Assembly (NCBI GenBank): GCA_035079385.1
Contig: JAVHKY010000028.1
Span: 1,426,001-1,490,000 of the forward strand
Reading direction: 5' to 3'
From: Aspidiotus rigidus
Taxonomy: Eukaryota > Arthropoda > Insecta > Hemiptera > Diaspididae
Length of the DNA stretch: 64,000 nt
Part shown: one piece after another, positions 33,783 through 45,835 of the stretch
Layout of the letters: each line of letters begins with the position of its first letter
Numbering within the stretch: the first letter of the stretch is position 1
Translations under genes and position numbers: made by a program
The notes under the pieces: model-generated
What the model was told of the DNA's origin: nothing
Seen by the model: the letters and a program-made list of their open reading frames with translations, nothing else
The model's database searches: none

Positions 33783-36700
33783 TTACTCAAAAGTGACTGT
33801 CCATTCTTTGTTCAACGGCAGCTGACCCTTCTTTGCAATCAAGTATGTTATATGCGCTTGGGAAACAATGTCCAATGGAGTTTCAACTCCGCCTGAGAGG
33901 GAAATAAGTGGGAATTAATCTCGACATTCGAAAGAGATATTTTCGTGCTGATGAAAGTCGGTTATTTTTCTTACCTACGCTACCAACCGCTTTTTTGATA
34001 TTTCTTTCACCTGCGATCTCAATCTGAGTCACTGATTGCTTAACTGGGAATTTATTGTCGTCTGCAAATCTGTAAATGAAACAAAAACACCTATTAGGAC
34101 GATCATCAATACAAGAGAAGATAGGATAAGTGTCGCAGCAAAGCAAAGAGTAAGATTGGGAAAAGAAACATAACAAAAGGTTTTATGATGGATCTTAGAA
34201 GGAGATTCTACGTTTATTGAGTTTATACTTACTGAGCTTTTATTACATTTCCATCATACTCGAAGTTGAAAGATGAATAGTTTTTGTTACGATAAGCAAA
34301 AGTCTCGCCGTCGTCAATGTATAAGAACCCGGACGCTTTGTTCTACAATAGAAGGTTTTGAGTAATTATGACATCATCAGCAACAGATACAAAATGTAGA
34401 ACAATTGAAAAGTTCTTATTTTCTTACACTCGTGCAAGGTGCAATGTACAAGCTGATATCGGAGTTGAGAACTTCTTTGGCCGAGGGTAGGGGTTTATGC
34501 TGTGCGTCAGCGCTTTTCGTAATGATTTGGCCTCCTCTAATGAACACCAAGGTCTGTAACAAAATTGTATCCTAGCCTTAGCAAGTAGTGCACGTCAAGG
34601 TATTTTCAGTTCAAATTCTATCTCACTGTATTATAATTTGGAGTCAATTGAATAAAATGTTTTCCATGTGTTTGGGCAGAAAAAGCTGGAATATAAGGAT
34701 ACCATAATTCTTTTTCATTGCCTGGGAAATATACATCAACTCCTGTCACACCAGCTTCAGTTAATGGGTGTACCAACAATGCGTCACCTGTGTCGATAAG
34801 AAGTGGTTCTAAGTTTTATCCAAGTGTGTAAATTATTTTGATGAACAAGAGCAGACTTTCTCACCTATTAAGTATTCGCATTCTATGTCAAATGTTTCCT
34901 TTTCATCTGGGAATTCTAAAACCAATGGTCGTATCACCGGTTTCCCCTTGACTGAGTGGGCGTAGAAAATGGTATACCAAAACGGCAAGAGGATTTGTCT
35001 GTCTTGAAGTGCTTCTCTAATGAGTTTCATCGTAGCTTCATCTTGTGTGTAAGGTTCACGACTAGGTAAGCCAATGTTGGAATGCTCTCTGTAGAAAGGC
35101 ATGAAAGCTCCCAGCTGTAATTATCGTATAATTGTATGAGTCTTTATTTTGTCATCCATTGATTCCCTAAGAATAATTCTCACTCACTTGATACCACCGG
35201 ACGAGTAATTCCGGGTCAGGATGTCTGAAAAAACCACCGATATCGGCCCCACAAAAACTAATTCCGCATAAAGAGGCTGTTAGACACATTGCTATGGAAT
35301 TTCTCATTGAGTGGAAGCTGGCATAGTTTTGACCGAGCCAAATAGCAGAAAAACGTTGAATACCCGTGTAATACGATCTAGATAGAATGAAAGGTCTCTT
35401 CTGAGCTTTAGATCTCTTAACAAGGCCGTCGTACGTGCTTGCAACCTAGAAATCAGAGAAGTTTGTCTACTGCTCGTTTTTTATTATTTCATTTGTATTT
35501 TCTTGTACGTTCTCACCTCTAACAGACCGTAAACGTTATGGACATCTCGATGCTCCCAAGTGTTGTAGTGCAGCAGATCTTTTGGGAACGTTCTTTCTGG
35601 CCCGTGGAATACAGAGGGCTCGTTCATGTCATTCCAAATGAAAACGTCTTCTGTGGTTCCTTTATAATTCTCTAAAGAATACGAATTTGCCCAATATTCG
35701 CGAGCCTCAGGGTTAATAAAATCGATCCAAGCGGATTCCGTCGGCCAACTGTTGCCTACGGTTGTGGACAAAATTCATATTTCTCATATTATGTATGTAT
35801 TTATCGATACTGTGCGGCTGCCTTGAAAAGTCACTCACCGTAAAACACACTTCCATTATTGTAATGGACAAAAAGCCCTTTCTCGATACCATCTATATAT
35901 AGTTTGTATTGTGGATCTTTCTTGACGTGTGGATTCACTACGACTACTAATTTTCTATTTTTTGCTGCCAATGCATCTAACATCTTGATCGGGTCAGAAA
36001 AGTTGACGGGATTCCATGTAAAGTATCTGCAGATGATCAAAGTTTACGTTTTTAATCAAGAAAAGAAGAGGAGGGAGAAAAAAATGAGGTATAAATCAGT
36101 GGCGTAGCAAGAAATTACTGTAGAGGGAGAGGGTGAACGACTAGGTACGGTCCAGAGGTGGAGTCCGAGTGAATTCTGCTTCTTAAGGTGAGAAATTCAT
36201 TCCCTTCGTCCCCCTGGCTACGTCAGACACAAACCAGAACAGTATTTTAGGAGAGGAGGGGTGAAATTCAAAAGGATGCGTTGCATGACACCCCTAGATC
36301 GGGAGTGGTAATTGTAAGGAAATTGAACTACTCGGCTTTTCCATGCCCTGTTTTTGGTATTTTATGGTGTTCCCTCTCCCTCGTGGACCCACGCCTGCTC
36401 CCGTCCAAGTCATAAATAGCAAAATTGGAAGTCTTACTCTTTCTGGTTGGTGTGTTCAATGTCTAGCCAAATGGCGTCTAATGGTAAATTATTTTTATCG
36501 AAATTATCAGCAATATCCAAGACTTCTTGCTGGGTGAAATAATTCCATTTGCTTTGATGGTAACCAAGAGCAAAATACTGCAACAAACATTATATAACTT
36601 CTATAATTAGGACTCATTACTTCAATATATCGCACACTTTGTTTACGTTTATTCTTAAGACTATCTTTATTGCCTTCTCGTTCGGCGGTGATGATCTAAG

Positions 36701-39700
36701 TGTTTGATCGGATTACTCCGTCAGCACTACTCTCTGAGCCGAGCAATAACAATAATTATAATCTTAATTCTTTCAAAGGTATTTTATGTTGATGAGCTCC
36801 TAATGAGCTCCAGTGGTGGCTAAAAGCTTTAGGTGGAGGAGTAGATACGCGTGCGTCCATGGTACAAGACTACCTGAATTCCAGGTTGAGTTCTGAGCGT
36901 TCCCCACGGTCATTAGGGTAGACCCTGTAGTGGACATTGCACAGCGCGCGGACCTCAAGGAGAAAATGGAGACTCTCAATTCGAGCCCTTCGGACTACCG
37001 ATGCAATGCTCGAAAGGGTGGATGCAGGTTTCGGAGGTGCGGTTTGTGGGAGCCTATACGCCTCCGTTTTAAAGGCGAATGGTATTTTAGGTACCCAAAT
37101 ATGAGGGGAAACTCTATCTATCTCATTGGAGTTTGTCACTGCTGATGTAAGATTGGGAGCGAGATATACTTGAACCTCCATTGGCCTAAGATAGTTTTGT
37201 CAATCCAATACATTTTCCAAGAATGTTGCAAAAGTTTGTGACAGCCTCCATTCATATGTTTGACAAAGAAAGGCGTAAGTAATTTGTATGCCGCATAAAC
37301 GGAGCCTTTCTTTCTTTTAAATTGAGAAGTTGTTACGCAGTTGAACACACAGAAAGTAGTTTTATTGCTCATTCCATTCTCTTCTATTTGAAAGTAGATG
37401 CCATTGTCGATCAATTTTAAGATCAACTCAAAGACGACCTTATCATACTCGTACTTACCGGAGGAATGGGAGCTTTTCCAGTAATAATCGCGTATTGTTG
37501 AGTCACTTGATAGAACGTGGGACCCAAGAAGAGAAAGGTGTCCAATGATCCGGTCTCCGACATGAAATAACTGTTGTGACCCGTTGATGATTTCTCTTCT
37601 TCGTTATCAATATCAACCCACGTGTCGGCAGTATTATACCAAAAAACTCCAGCAGTACTGTTCACTCTACAAGAGTTGAGATACAGGTATTTTTTTAAAC
37701 AAACTTTACGTACATAATATCCTTCGATGTTTTCAGAAAACTTACCCGTGAGCAATAATGAATGGGACTGATCCATACATTGATCTTCTATCGTGAGATT
37801 TTTGATCCACATAATCAACGTTGAATAGACGATACGGGTCGCCATTTCTGAAATCAAGTTTTAAATCGTTGTTTGAATATTTGTGCTCATAAAAATTCAT
37901 ACCTAAAATTTTTCTTTCAGCCCATCGTTTGTTCCTGACCGACAAATTGCCGACGAAAAAAATAGCTTATGTCATACCATTATCATTCTCCATGTAGGTT
38001 TTAAAGGTAAGAATTTGATAGCTGTTTTTCTTAATAATTCCATCCCTTCTATCAAGATTTTAATTTTCCGAAAATTTCAATCACTAACTAACAATTTTTT
38101 GAAATCGCTTTTCAGGGATACTCCCAAGTTTTCTGCACGACTGAGTCTGACTGTTGATGCCATGCCAACTTAGCCCGAAGCAATTCTGAAAACTAGTGAT
38201 ACATAATTTCATCGGGGCTGGATGGATGTACCTCGAAAGTTTTTGTAAACTCTCTCTGTGGTGACTCACTCTAGAAGCACACAAGGCACTCGCCTCGGTA
38301 AGCAAATTTTTAAGGGTGGAGAAGCGGCAAATTAATCTGTTTGTTCAAGTTAAATCATCTGTAACTAGTCTCTCTCTGTGGGTAGTGAAATGCGATTTTT
38401 TTCAAAACCCTTTCATCCCCCCTGAAAATTCAGCCAACAAAAAATGGATTTAATATTTTCTGAAACGTACTTCGTTGACTGCAGTGTAAGGGTTTCTAAA
38501 TGCATTGGTAGTCCGTACAGGTTATTTGCCTTCGGGAACGAAAAATCTAAGGCAACGGCCATTGGCCCATACGGTCTTGTATCTACGAATCCATCAAATT
38601 CTTCGTGGTACTCCCTGAAACAATTTGAGTCTTGGAAAATTTGCCGTGTAAATGAAAAGTTTCTTCCTCATAATTTATGACTAACTCGGATCCTTTCTCT
38701 TTCTGATTGTATTCCATAACCAATTTACCCAAATCGTTAACCACAAGCGCTGGAACCTCATTATCATAAGAATGGTATAGTTCTAATTTGGCGGGAGTAG
38801 CAACGAGCTTAAACGTGACTGTAGCTGTCTCGATGGTTAATCCATTTTCATTTTTCTCGATTAATTTAAATCTGGAAATATTACAAAAAATCGACGGAGT
38901 GAAAGTTACTAGTAGAGTGAACGACTTTGAGATCACGTCTTAAATTCTAGATTCACCAGCACAAGATTCAATAAGCAGGTACCTACTATAGAGAAATATA
39001 CTCGCGAAGAGTAAGGAACACAAATACAAGAACCGCAATAGAAACAAACAATCCGAGCGCTTTCGGCTAAACAGCCATTCTCACGGTATAGAAAGCGATG
39101 ATGGATGACCATAAAATTAAAAAACGCATTGATTCTAGGTACCTACCTACTTTTGAGTTTCTGAAATTGTATATCATGATCTCAAAGTCACCCTATTATT
39201 AAAAAATATACAAACTTTTCTGGAGAGGGGTCACCCGCGATACTTATTTTAGGATGAAAACGAGCGCGGTAGACAATTTTTTCATTCAGTTGGAATCGGA
39301 TCGTTGAATGCTCGTAGAACTGTATCGAAAATAAGTACTCATCCTTGGTCTCAGAGTTGACCATTTCTCCTAACAATGCTTGAGACTCGACCACTTTGAT
39401 CGAATCCATACGGAATTGGAACGGACTTTCGGCCGGTTTGTAGGCTCGTAAACGTCTATTCAAACATAAATGAAAATTTTTTGGTTAATATGAAGTCTTA
39501 TACTTGACGTAGGATTCAAGCTAAGATACATTGAAATTTTATTGTATGTGAAACCATGAAACCTAGGTAGTAGTACCTCTAAATTAAACTTATAAATCAA
39601 GAATGTGGATAATTCTTTCATATTTAAAAATCATCATAAAGAGGCTTAAAACTTTCCTGGCAGGTAGTTCCACAAAATCGACACCCAAGGACAAAAATAT

Positions 39701-40125
39701 AGGCTACTGTACTTGAAGGTCATTGCTGAAGTTTAGATGTAATGATTTTAGAAATACCGGTACTATTGATTCAAGAACTCAGGAATAAATGATAGTTTGA
39801 TCCGTCAACGCAGAGGAGGGTCATGGAAAATAAGATTGCTCTTGATTATAGCTTCGCTTTAATTGGTTTTTGAGAGAATGTAGGTATTGAGGAAAATAGT
39901 ATAGATGAATGTAGGTGAACCTCGATGATTTAATTCATTTTCAATAGGTAAGGAGAACTCTAACAGTTATAAATTGATTTAAATAATTCATAGTATAGGT
40001 ACTTACGTGCAAAAAGAAATATCATTGCAGGTTTTAGATCGTGAAGCGTTCCCCAATCCACACCAAAGAAATCCTATGATGCAAATTAAAAGCGTATAAC
40101 ATGTAGAAACACTTTTTGAATCCAT
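33783..40125 (-). CDS. Glucosidase II alpha-like GH31 protein
   Basis: Sixteen exons join in phase to 891 codons plus stop: 40007-40125, 39216-39455, 38686-38871, 38471-38614, 37746-37847, 37459-37666, 36438-36577, 35839-36026, 35517-35755, 35188-35445, 34865-35114, 34627-34787, 34428-34553, 34233-34342, 33975-34069, 33783-33892. All introns are GT...AG; the shortest is 71 bp. A hydrophobic signal peptide (about residues 1-26) is followed by KTCNDISFC, the Cys motif at the start of mature glucosidase II alpha, which trims glucose from N-glycans in the ER with its beta subunit. GH31 landmarks are DTRPYGPMAVALDFS (after 200), ETWVDI-type DTWVDI, WLDIEHTNQKEYFTW (about 370-380) and IWNDMNEPSVF, with nucleophile Asp485. 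The acid/base Asp expected 76 residues later is Gln561 (IWLGQN). The family's CWPG loop reads NSWPT, and the RAHAH loop reads REHSN. Length is close to the usual 920-960. It may be an inactive or repurposed paralogue. The family is certain; the activity is doubtful. Confidence 0.93.
36838..37145. repeat. GC-richer insertion within an intron
   Basis: A 300-bp block of higher GC inside the intron 36578-37458 (TACGCGTGCGTCCATGGTAC ... GGAGTTTGTCACTGCTGATG). It has no continuing frame in register with the exons. It is probably a transposon fragment, unclassified. Confidence 0.35.
38985..39138. repeat. Dispersed repeat, copy 1 (intronic)
   Basis: Matches 45718-45832 (ATACTCGCGAAGAG, AACAATCCGAGCGCTTTCGG, CACGGTATAGAAAGCGA). 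Its right end (GATGGATGACC...AAAACGCATTGATT) is the inverse of the left end of the 45.7-kb copy, so the full element had inverted ends of about 36 bp and each copy has lost one. Confidence 0.65.
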
Positions 40126-40680
40126 GTTGCAGCGAATCTGTGGATGTGAAAAAGCCAGTTTTTAAAAGCTTCAAAGGAATACAAAGAGAGATGAAAAAAA
40201 AAGTTTAAGCTGAAAGCTTTTTATCTAAAATCAGGCAGGGTATACAACTTCTGCTTATTTCCACTATTCACATACCGGTACTTAGCTTTCCCTTCAGAGG
40301 TTGAAACTTTATCAAGTCTCGTCCGCTTCATAGATCGTGAAGCTCGAATTTCCTGATCAATGTACCGTTGACGAGAAAAATAGCGATTTGGTTCCCTGTA
40401 TCGAAGCCTAGTCCTCTACTTTTGTTTGGAGTCAGAATTCAAAATTCTCGTATCCCTCTCCTGTATAAGAATTTAAACGAAAAGTCCCCTGATGACGTAG
40501 GGAACACGAATGTTTTTCTAATGAATACAATATTTAGGTCCCTTCGAGTAATGCAAACTCTATAAACCTCATTTTCCAAATTTGAATAAAATATTTGAAG
40601 GCAGAACTGATTGAGCGAGGGAAAGAAAAATATATTTGTAAATGACAAAAATCGGATCCAAAGAGGTACTTACCACCGGT
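40126..40680 (-). promoter_or_regulatory. 5' end of the GH31 gene, probable leader exon
   Basis: An acceptor (CACATCCACAG) 12 nt upstream of the start codon (exon edge 40137) indicates a spliced leader. A matching donor, GGTG/GTAAGTACC, lies with its exon edge at 40674. The leader exon would therefore lie just above 40674. The transcription start was not located and no clear TATA box was found. Confidence 0.45.
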
Positions 40681-40699
40681 GAAACGTAGAAGTTAGATC

Positions 40700-42000
40700 T
40701 CGGTCAGAATCATCCGAAGCTTAATACTGTGCACTAGCGAGTATGACCAGGAATAATTCATTTTATATCGATTGTTGGCCAGACGCATCACAATGAAGTT
40801 TTTTTTTTTAATACCATCATCAATATTGGAGCACATACGTGCGTGATTACCACTCATACGTACTTCATTTGAGGCGTATCTGGTCAATTTAATCCAAGTA
40901 TTGTATTGAGTGCTGACAACAAGTGGTCACATATCACCTTCGCACGTCACCTAAATAGGGTAAATAAGTTCATTTTAAGATGGATTACGTACGACAAATC
41001 TGAAGACATGTAGGACACACTCTCAAATCTGACCTTGAATTGTCCTTTTTATTCTCTTGTAAGTTACCGAAAAATAATGAATTACTATAATATGGTCATT
41101 GATTGTAATTTGAGATAGTAGCATATTGTGAATTAATTATTGTAATCCGAAGTTGATCCAGATTCATTGTTTCCTAGTAGGTACTTGAGGAAAATTATTT
41201 TACAGCGAATAAGTTTATCGTCAGGGAGGATGAGTGGTATTAACTTACGGACTTATGTAGTGCGCTACCTACTTCAACTAATGAAATTTATCGGGTGAAT
41301 TATGCGAACAAATATTTGCAAAACAATCTATTTGCATCGATTTTTATTTAATACCGGTAATATCGATTATATTAAGATAATCTACTTACATACGGAATAA
41401 AATAACAAGTAATTTGAATGAAGATTTCAGTTTAAGACAGTGGAAAATATTTCGTGAGTGCTGTTGTCTAAATTTCTTGACCGAGGGCCGTTGGAATTTT
41501 ATTTAGAATAAAAAATTGGTTACGTTTGTTTCGCAGCTCTCTGTAGAGAAATGAAAAGATTGTGCCCGTTTCACACGCGAATACGTCTTCGGTGGCTTAC
41601 CATGAGAACAATCTGAGAGAGCATAAGTCCGAGAGAAAAAGAAACAAATATTGGTTCCTCATTTCGTCTCGGGGAATAAATTAATCGGCAAGAATTCTAC
41701 ACTAAAACTTTCGGAACGTCTCCCAAGAAATACGCTTCATCAAATCTCTTTTCTAAAATTTTTATTTTACGTTACAAAATTGCAAAAATGATTGGCCTCA
41801 ATATGCACTAGCCTGGTTTCATGTCGTTGCGCTGTTTTTTCCCAAAAAACTTGCGTACACGGGGCTTTATGGACAAGGGACTTGAAAAATGTCAATCATT
41901 TATGAAAATATCCTTCTCAGGTATACAAATAAAAAACTCGGCGCTCCGCGCCTCGCCAGGGGACCTCCGCTCCCCTGGACCCCCCCAATTGATTTACTTT
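40700..42000. other. Intergenic, no gene recognised
   Basis: Upstream region of the GH31 gene: AT-rich unique DNA. No exon-like frame or obvious repeat until the dispersed family near 41.9 kb. Confidence 0.5.
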
Positions 42001-42420
42001 CAGTCAAACTGAATAGATAAGGCGTGGAACACGTTCTTTGTTTCGAAATTTTCTGGCATAGGCAAATAAATAAAGATCATATTTCATGTCTTTCTTAGTA
42101 TATATAAGACTATTTTGCGGTTGAATTTCTTATTTATTCCACCTACCCCCTCACTCGCTCCGCTCGTTCGCCCTCTTTCTCAGTCCCTATCTCGGTTTAG
42201 CATAAGTCTGATATAAAATATTTTGGGCTTCCGCCTTTCGACCCCTTCCTTGCTGTAGATTTCGAAATTTTTCCAAGTCCCAAGGTCATTTGCACGGACG
42301 CACACACCTCGGACGCACGCAAATTTTGAATTCACCATGTGGGGTGTACTCGCAAATTTCTGAATCACCCACAGGGGTAGAGATGAGCACGGACGCGCGC
42401 GCACGTTCGCACTGATTATT
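41930..42420. repeat. Dispersed repeat related to 16.1-16.9 kb
   Basis: Shares TTTTCTGGCATAG-CAAATAAAT, TTTCATGTCTTTC, CACTCGCTCCGCTCGTTCG and GGGGTGTACTCGC-AATTTCTGAATCACCCAC with the 16-kb element. Order and spacing differ, so this is a rearranged copy. Confidence 0.6.
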
Positions 42421-43204
42421 TTCTGTTGAACGAGTTACAAAGTTTCTCATTTATTCCCCTTACCCTACCTCTTTGAAGGAAGGTGAAGGATAAACTCAAA
42501 GAAAATGAGATTATCTTTAGAATTGAGAAGGTCTATGCGCCTCGCCAGGGGGCCTACCTTTTTAGCTACCTAAAATCTGTTGCTACCTAACATGGGATGC
42601 TATGGAAAATCTGTCGTTTTTATCTGTCGCTCGATTATGCTCGATTTTTCAGAAATACCTCTTCGATATACAAGACGTGTTCCACATCAAAAAAAAATTG
42701 TCTAAAATAGTGGTCTGCAAATACCGATTCTCCCTGTCAGATACAAAATTGTACATTTTGCATACGACACACTACTCGTCTCACAGGTTTGGAAGGAGGT
42801 TTCTTCCTTCGAATCATATCCACGAGGTGGAAACTCTCGGATAGATTCGCGAGGTAGAATTCTTCTTCCCACTCGAAGATGGAGCAACTCTTCGATCTTC
42901 AGAAGATTTTGCGCTATTACTATGCACAGTTTCTAGAGAGGCTTTTTCACAGCCTTTGAACGACTTTGATATTGACGTTCAACAGACGATTTGACCGCAG
43001 CAGAATTTTTTCGTTGTTCAGCTCGACGTTCAATTCTTTAAGCTTTCTCATTAGTAATATTTTTACCGACTTTACTAACTAGAAAAATGAGGTATTACAC
43101 CCGTAGCAAGGTGAATGGGGAGAGGGGGCAATGAACTTTCTCGACGTTTTAGAGGTTCTAGATTACAACCAGCATAAAAAACACTCAGGCTCGGGTTCCT
43201 GGGC

Positions 43205-43236
43205 CCCCTGGGACCCCGCCTAAATCCGGCCCCGCA
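43205..43236. mobile_element. Possible hAT-type terminus
   Basis: CCTAAATCCGGCCCCG is the mirror of the GGGGCCGGATTTAGG end of a widespread hAT-type family. The other end was not found, so this is a fragment. Confidence 0.3.
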
Positions 43237-43239
43237 GAT

Positions 43240-44440
43240 TAGTAAGGCTGACATTGAAAAGAAAAAACACTCACGCAGTCGCGTGAGTAGTACACGACTC
43301 TTCTTCTCACAATGCAAAAATCATTAAGAGAGTCACTCCCTTTTTTTAAATTAATACCAATTTTTTGAATTTGAATGAAATTAATATCATCGAAAACAAA
43401 ATGCAATGGACCCTTGGTCAAGAATGAACCAAGAATAAACCTGTTGAATGATAAAAGGTTCTTCATCACAATACATGTACTGATAACAAAAGTGGTGAAA
43501 GGATAGGAAAATCCGTAAGCAAGTACTCGTAATTGTGAGAAATTTTTCAAAAAAGTGAACATTTCTCGAGAACTACCCATCCGATACTCAAAAAAATTGC
43601 AGGTGCACATCTTCAGATATAATACTACAATATGACCGAGTTTTAAGAAAATCTATCAGGTAGTTTCGGAGGAGTTCCGCGGACAAAAAGATACTCGAAA
43701 TACTGAAAAATTTCTCAACAAAAATTTGTTAAGAAAAATTTTGACCTCCAAGATATATGTAACTCTGTAGTGTAGTACAGCTCACAAAATACAACAATAC
43801 TTCTGAGATTGCAGTGACCTTGGCATATTATCTCGAAGGTATTCAAAAGGTCATATCAAATCACGTCTATGCCCTTCAGCACTAGTTAACGCTTCCGACA
43901 AATAACATATATTGAGATAGAAATTATGTGATCCAATTAATAAAGTTATCAGCTGATTCAAAAAAAAAAAAAAAGACCGAGTCGAGGTTTGAGAAAAGAA
44001 GAAGGAAAATTGTAAGAGTGGAGAGGATATAGGTATGGCCCAAATAAAGTCATTAGTAGACAAAATGTCGTTGGTAATAAAAATGAAGATTTCAAGGGTG
44101 GCAATTCGTTGTATAAATTAATGAGAAAAAAAAAAATATATTGGAGACATATTACAATTAGAAAAAAAAAAATTGAATATGAATAAACCGTGAGAACTGT
44201 GCTGATATTTGTTTCGCTACTAGGACGAGTACAACCTTAATTATTGAGGTTCCACGTGGAGGAAACAATTATCTACCCAAAATCTCACTATTTGTAAAAA
44301 ATTTGCCGTGGTATAGCTGATACGAACTTTCAAACGTCAAATGACACATTTCCGTCCACTAAGATGTCAGTGCAAGGTAACAAACTGCGGATTTCCTCCA
44401 TGTTTCATGAGCACTGACACAATTGTTACAATTTTGGACA
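43240..44440. other. No gene recognised
   Basis: AT-rich DNA with several A-runs. No repeat copy or exon is supported. Confidence 0.4.
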
Positions 44441-44446
44441 GGTTGT

Positions 44447-44857
44447 TTACTGCGACGATGATTGCATCGAATCACTAGGCTTCAAAATGTGCGGCTGAAA
44501 GTTCTGGTAGAATGACCATGAATTATATTGGTGGCAAGGAAAAGTCGAACCCACCGGGGTACCACCACTAAATGTCGTCACATTACTGCTGGTGAAGTCA
44601 CCACCTCTTCCCTGACACAAAGCAGTTGTGAAATCACTACTCCTACTATCAGAATAAGAAGCAAAATTCTGAGGCGACTATTGCTCTTGTTGATAATGAT
44701 GTCTAAATGTAGGTGACGGGAAGTACGACGCATTCAAACTGTCCTGATATGTTTGCGGGTAAATTTGTTGTCTCTGCTGCTGCTGTTTGTCGGAATACTC
44801 AGTATAAAATGGTGCACTTTTATCATGTTGTAGTTGCTGCTGAGAGCCGCTTGTACC
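44447..44857 (-). pseudogene. Gln/Ser/Tyr-rich coding fragment with one stop
   Basis: On the minus strand one frame is open for about 135 codons except for a single TAG at 44678-44680, where CAA-TAG-TCG lies in a Gln-rich context (CAG to TAG is the simplest change). It reads GSQQQLQHDKSAPFYTEYSD, QQQQRQQIYPQTYQDSLNAS, then after the stop SPQNFASYSDSRSSDF and PHQYNSWSFYQNF-like Tyr/Phe/Asn-rich sequence, ending QSSSQ and TAA at 44447-44449. This composition is typical of the disordered C-terminal part of a nuclear regulator, but no domain can be named. The upstream end coincides with a MITE (44858-44995). Beyond the MITE, at about 45100-45250, the same strand has another Ser/Thr/Gln-rich stretch (NVEGDSTISTETPSVSIQ) followed by a stop, so the relic may continue there. 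Confidence 0.55.
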
Positions 44858-44995
44858 AACTAATTAACCTGAATTTAAAAACCTAACTACGGTTTAATTT
44901 AACTGATCAACATTGGGCAGTTGAGTTAAACCTGGTTTAGCTTCGAATATGCGTAGTTAAACTAGTATTAAATGGGTTGGTACAACTGAACAAAG
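44858..44995. mobile_element. Small MITE with TTGTACCAAC ends
   Basis: TTGTACCAAC on the left and GTTGGTACAA on the right are inverted. The interior contains further inverted words based on GGTTTAA and TTAAACC. It has no coding content. It abuts the Gln-rich fragment, so it probably inserted into that gene relic. Confidence 0.6.
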
Positions 44996-45359
44996 TTTTA
45001 GTCACCTTGACCACGCAATTAAGCGGCCCTGAGACTGGTGAAATACGTCTCGTTTGTAGCACTTTAAAGTATTATCCTCATCTGTTTTCTAGGTTACTGG
45101 AAAAATACTGATAGCTCTATTGGATTGAAACAGATGGTGTTTCCGTTGAAATTGTTGAGTCCCCTTCCACATTTCTACTGACAGACAACGTACTCTTCCT
45201 GCAATTGGTCGTTGGAGTTGCAATTGATGACCACTATCCGTTACCGACGACTTCTGCACAACCCGTATTAAATTATTGTCTTTTTTTATGGAGTAAGGAT
45301 TCCGGAATTATCTTCGATGTTGAAGTAGGAAGAGGAAGTTTACAGAGTGTTTGATAGAC

Positions 45360-45835
45360 ATCCTTAGTTTAAAATATAAGTCTAGTATACAATATCAAAT
45401 AATTTAGTGTTATGTGAGGAGATTGTTCCGTTCATTCGCCCTCCTTCTTGACTCGCGTTAAGTCTAATTTACAATATTTTAAGGGAATAACTTTTAGGAC
45501 GCAAATGAGTGGCAAGCTAATAGCCATTGAGGAGCTCACTCGCGTTCTTTTAGAATATTTAAAGCTAATAGTTTATAAGGGGCTTCTAATAGTGGAGGGC
45601 TCACTTGCCTCATAGCTTTTGGGGGGCTCACTCGCTCCACTCGTTCCCCCTTCTTCGTTTAGTATAAGTCTAGTTTAGAGTAGAATCAATGCGTTTTTTA
45701 ATTTTACGGTCATCCATCATAGAGAAATATACTCGCGAAGAGGAAAGAACACAAATACTAGAACCGCAATAAAATCAAACAATCCGAGCGCTTTCGGCTA
45801 AACAGCCATTCTCACGGTATAGAAAGCGACTGAAC
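45360..45835. repeat. Dispersed repeats, including copy 2 of the intronic element
   Basis: The first part has the AGTATAAGTCTAG and CTCGCTCCACTCGTTC words of the 16-kb family. From 45686 follows a left end (AATCAATGCGTTTTTTAATT...) and then the body shared with 38985-39130. Confidence 0.6.

Noticed and set aside
37848..38470. Extra coding exon in the 623-bp intron of the GH31 gene
   Set aside because: The flanking exons join in phase and align to the family without a gap, so no exon is missing here.
38583..38685. Continuation of exon 3 of the GH31 gene through its open frame
   Set aside because: Reading on would put the next conserved block (PYGPMAVALDF) out of frame; a 71-bp GTTAGT...TTTCAG intron restores it.
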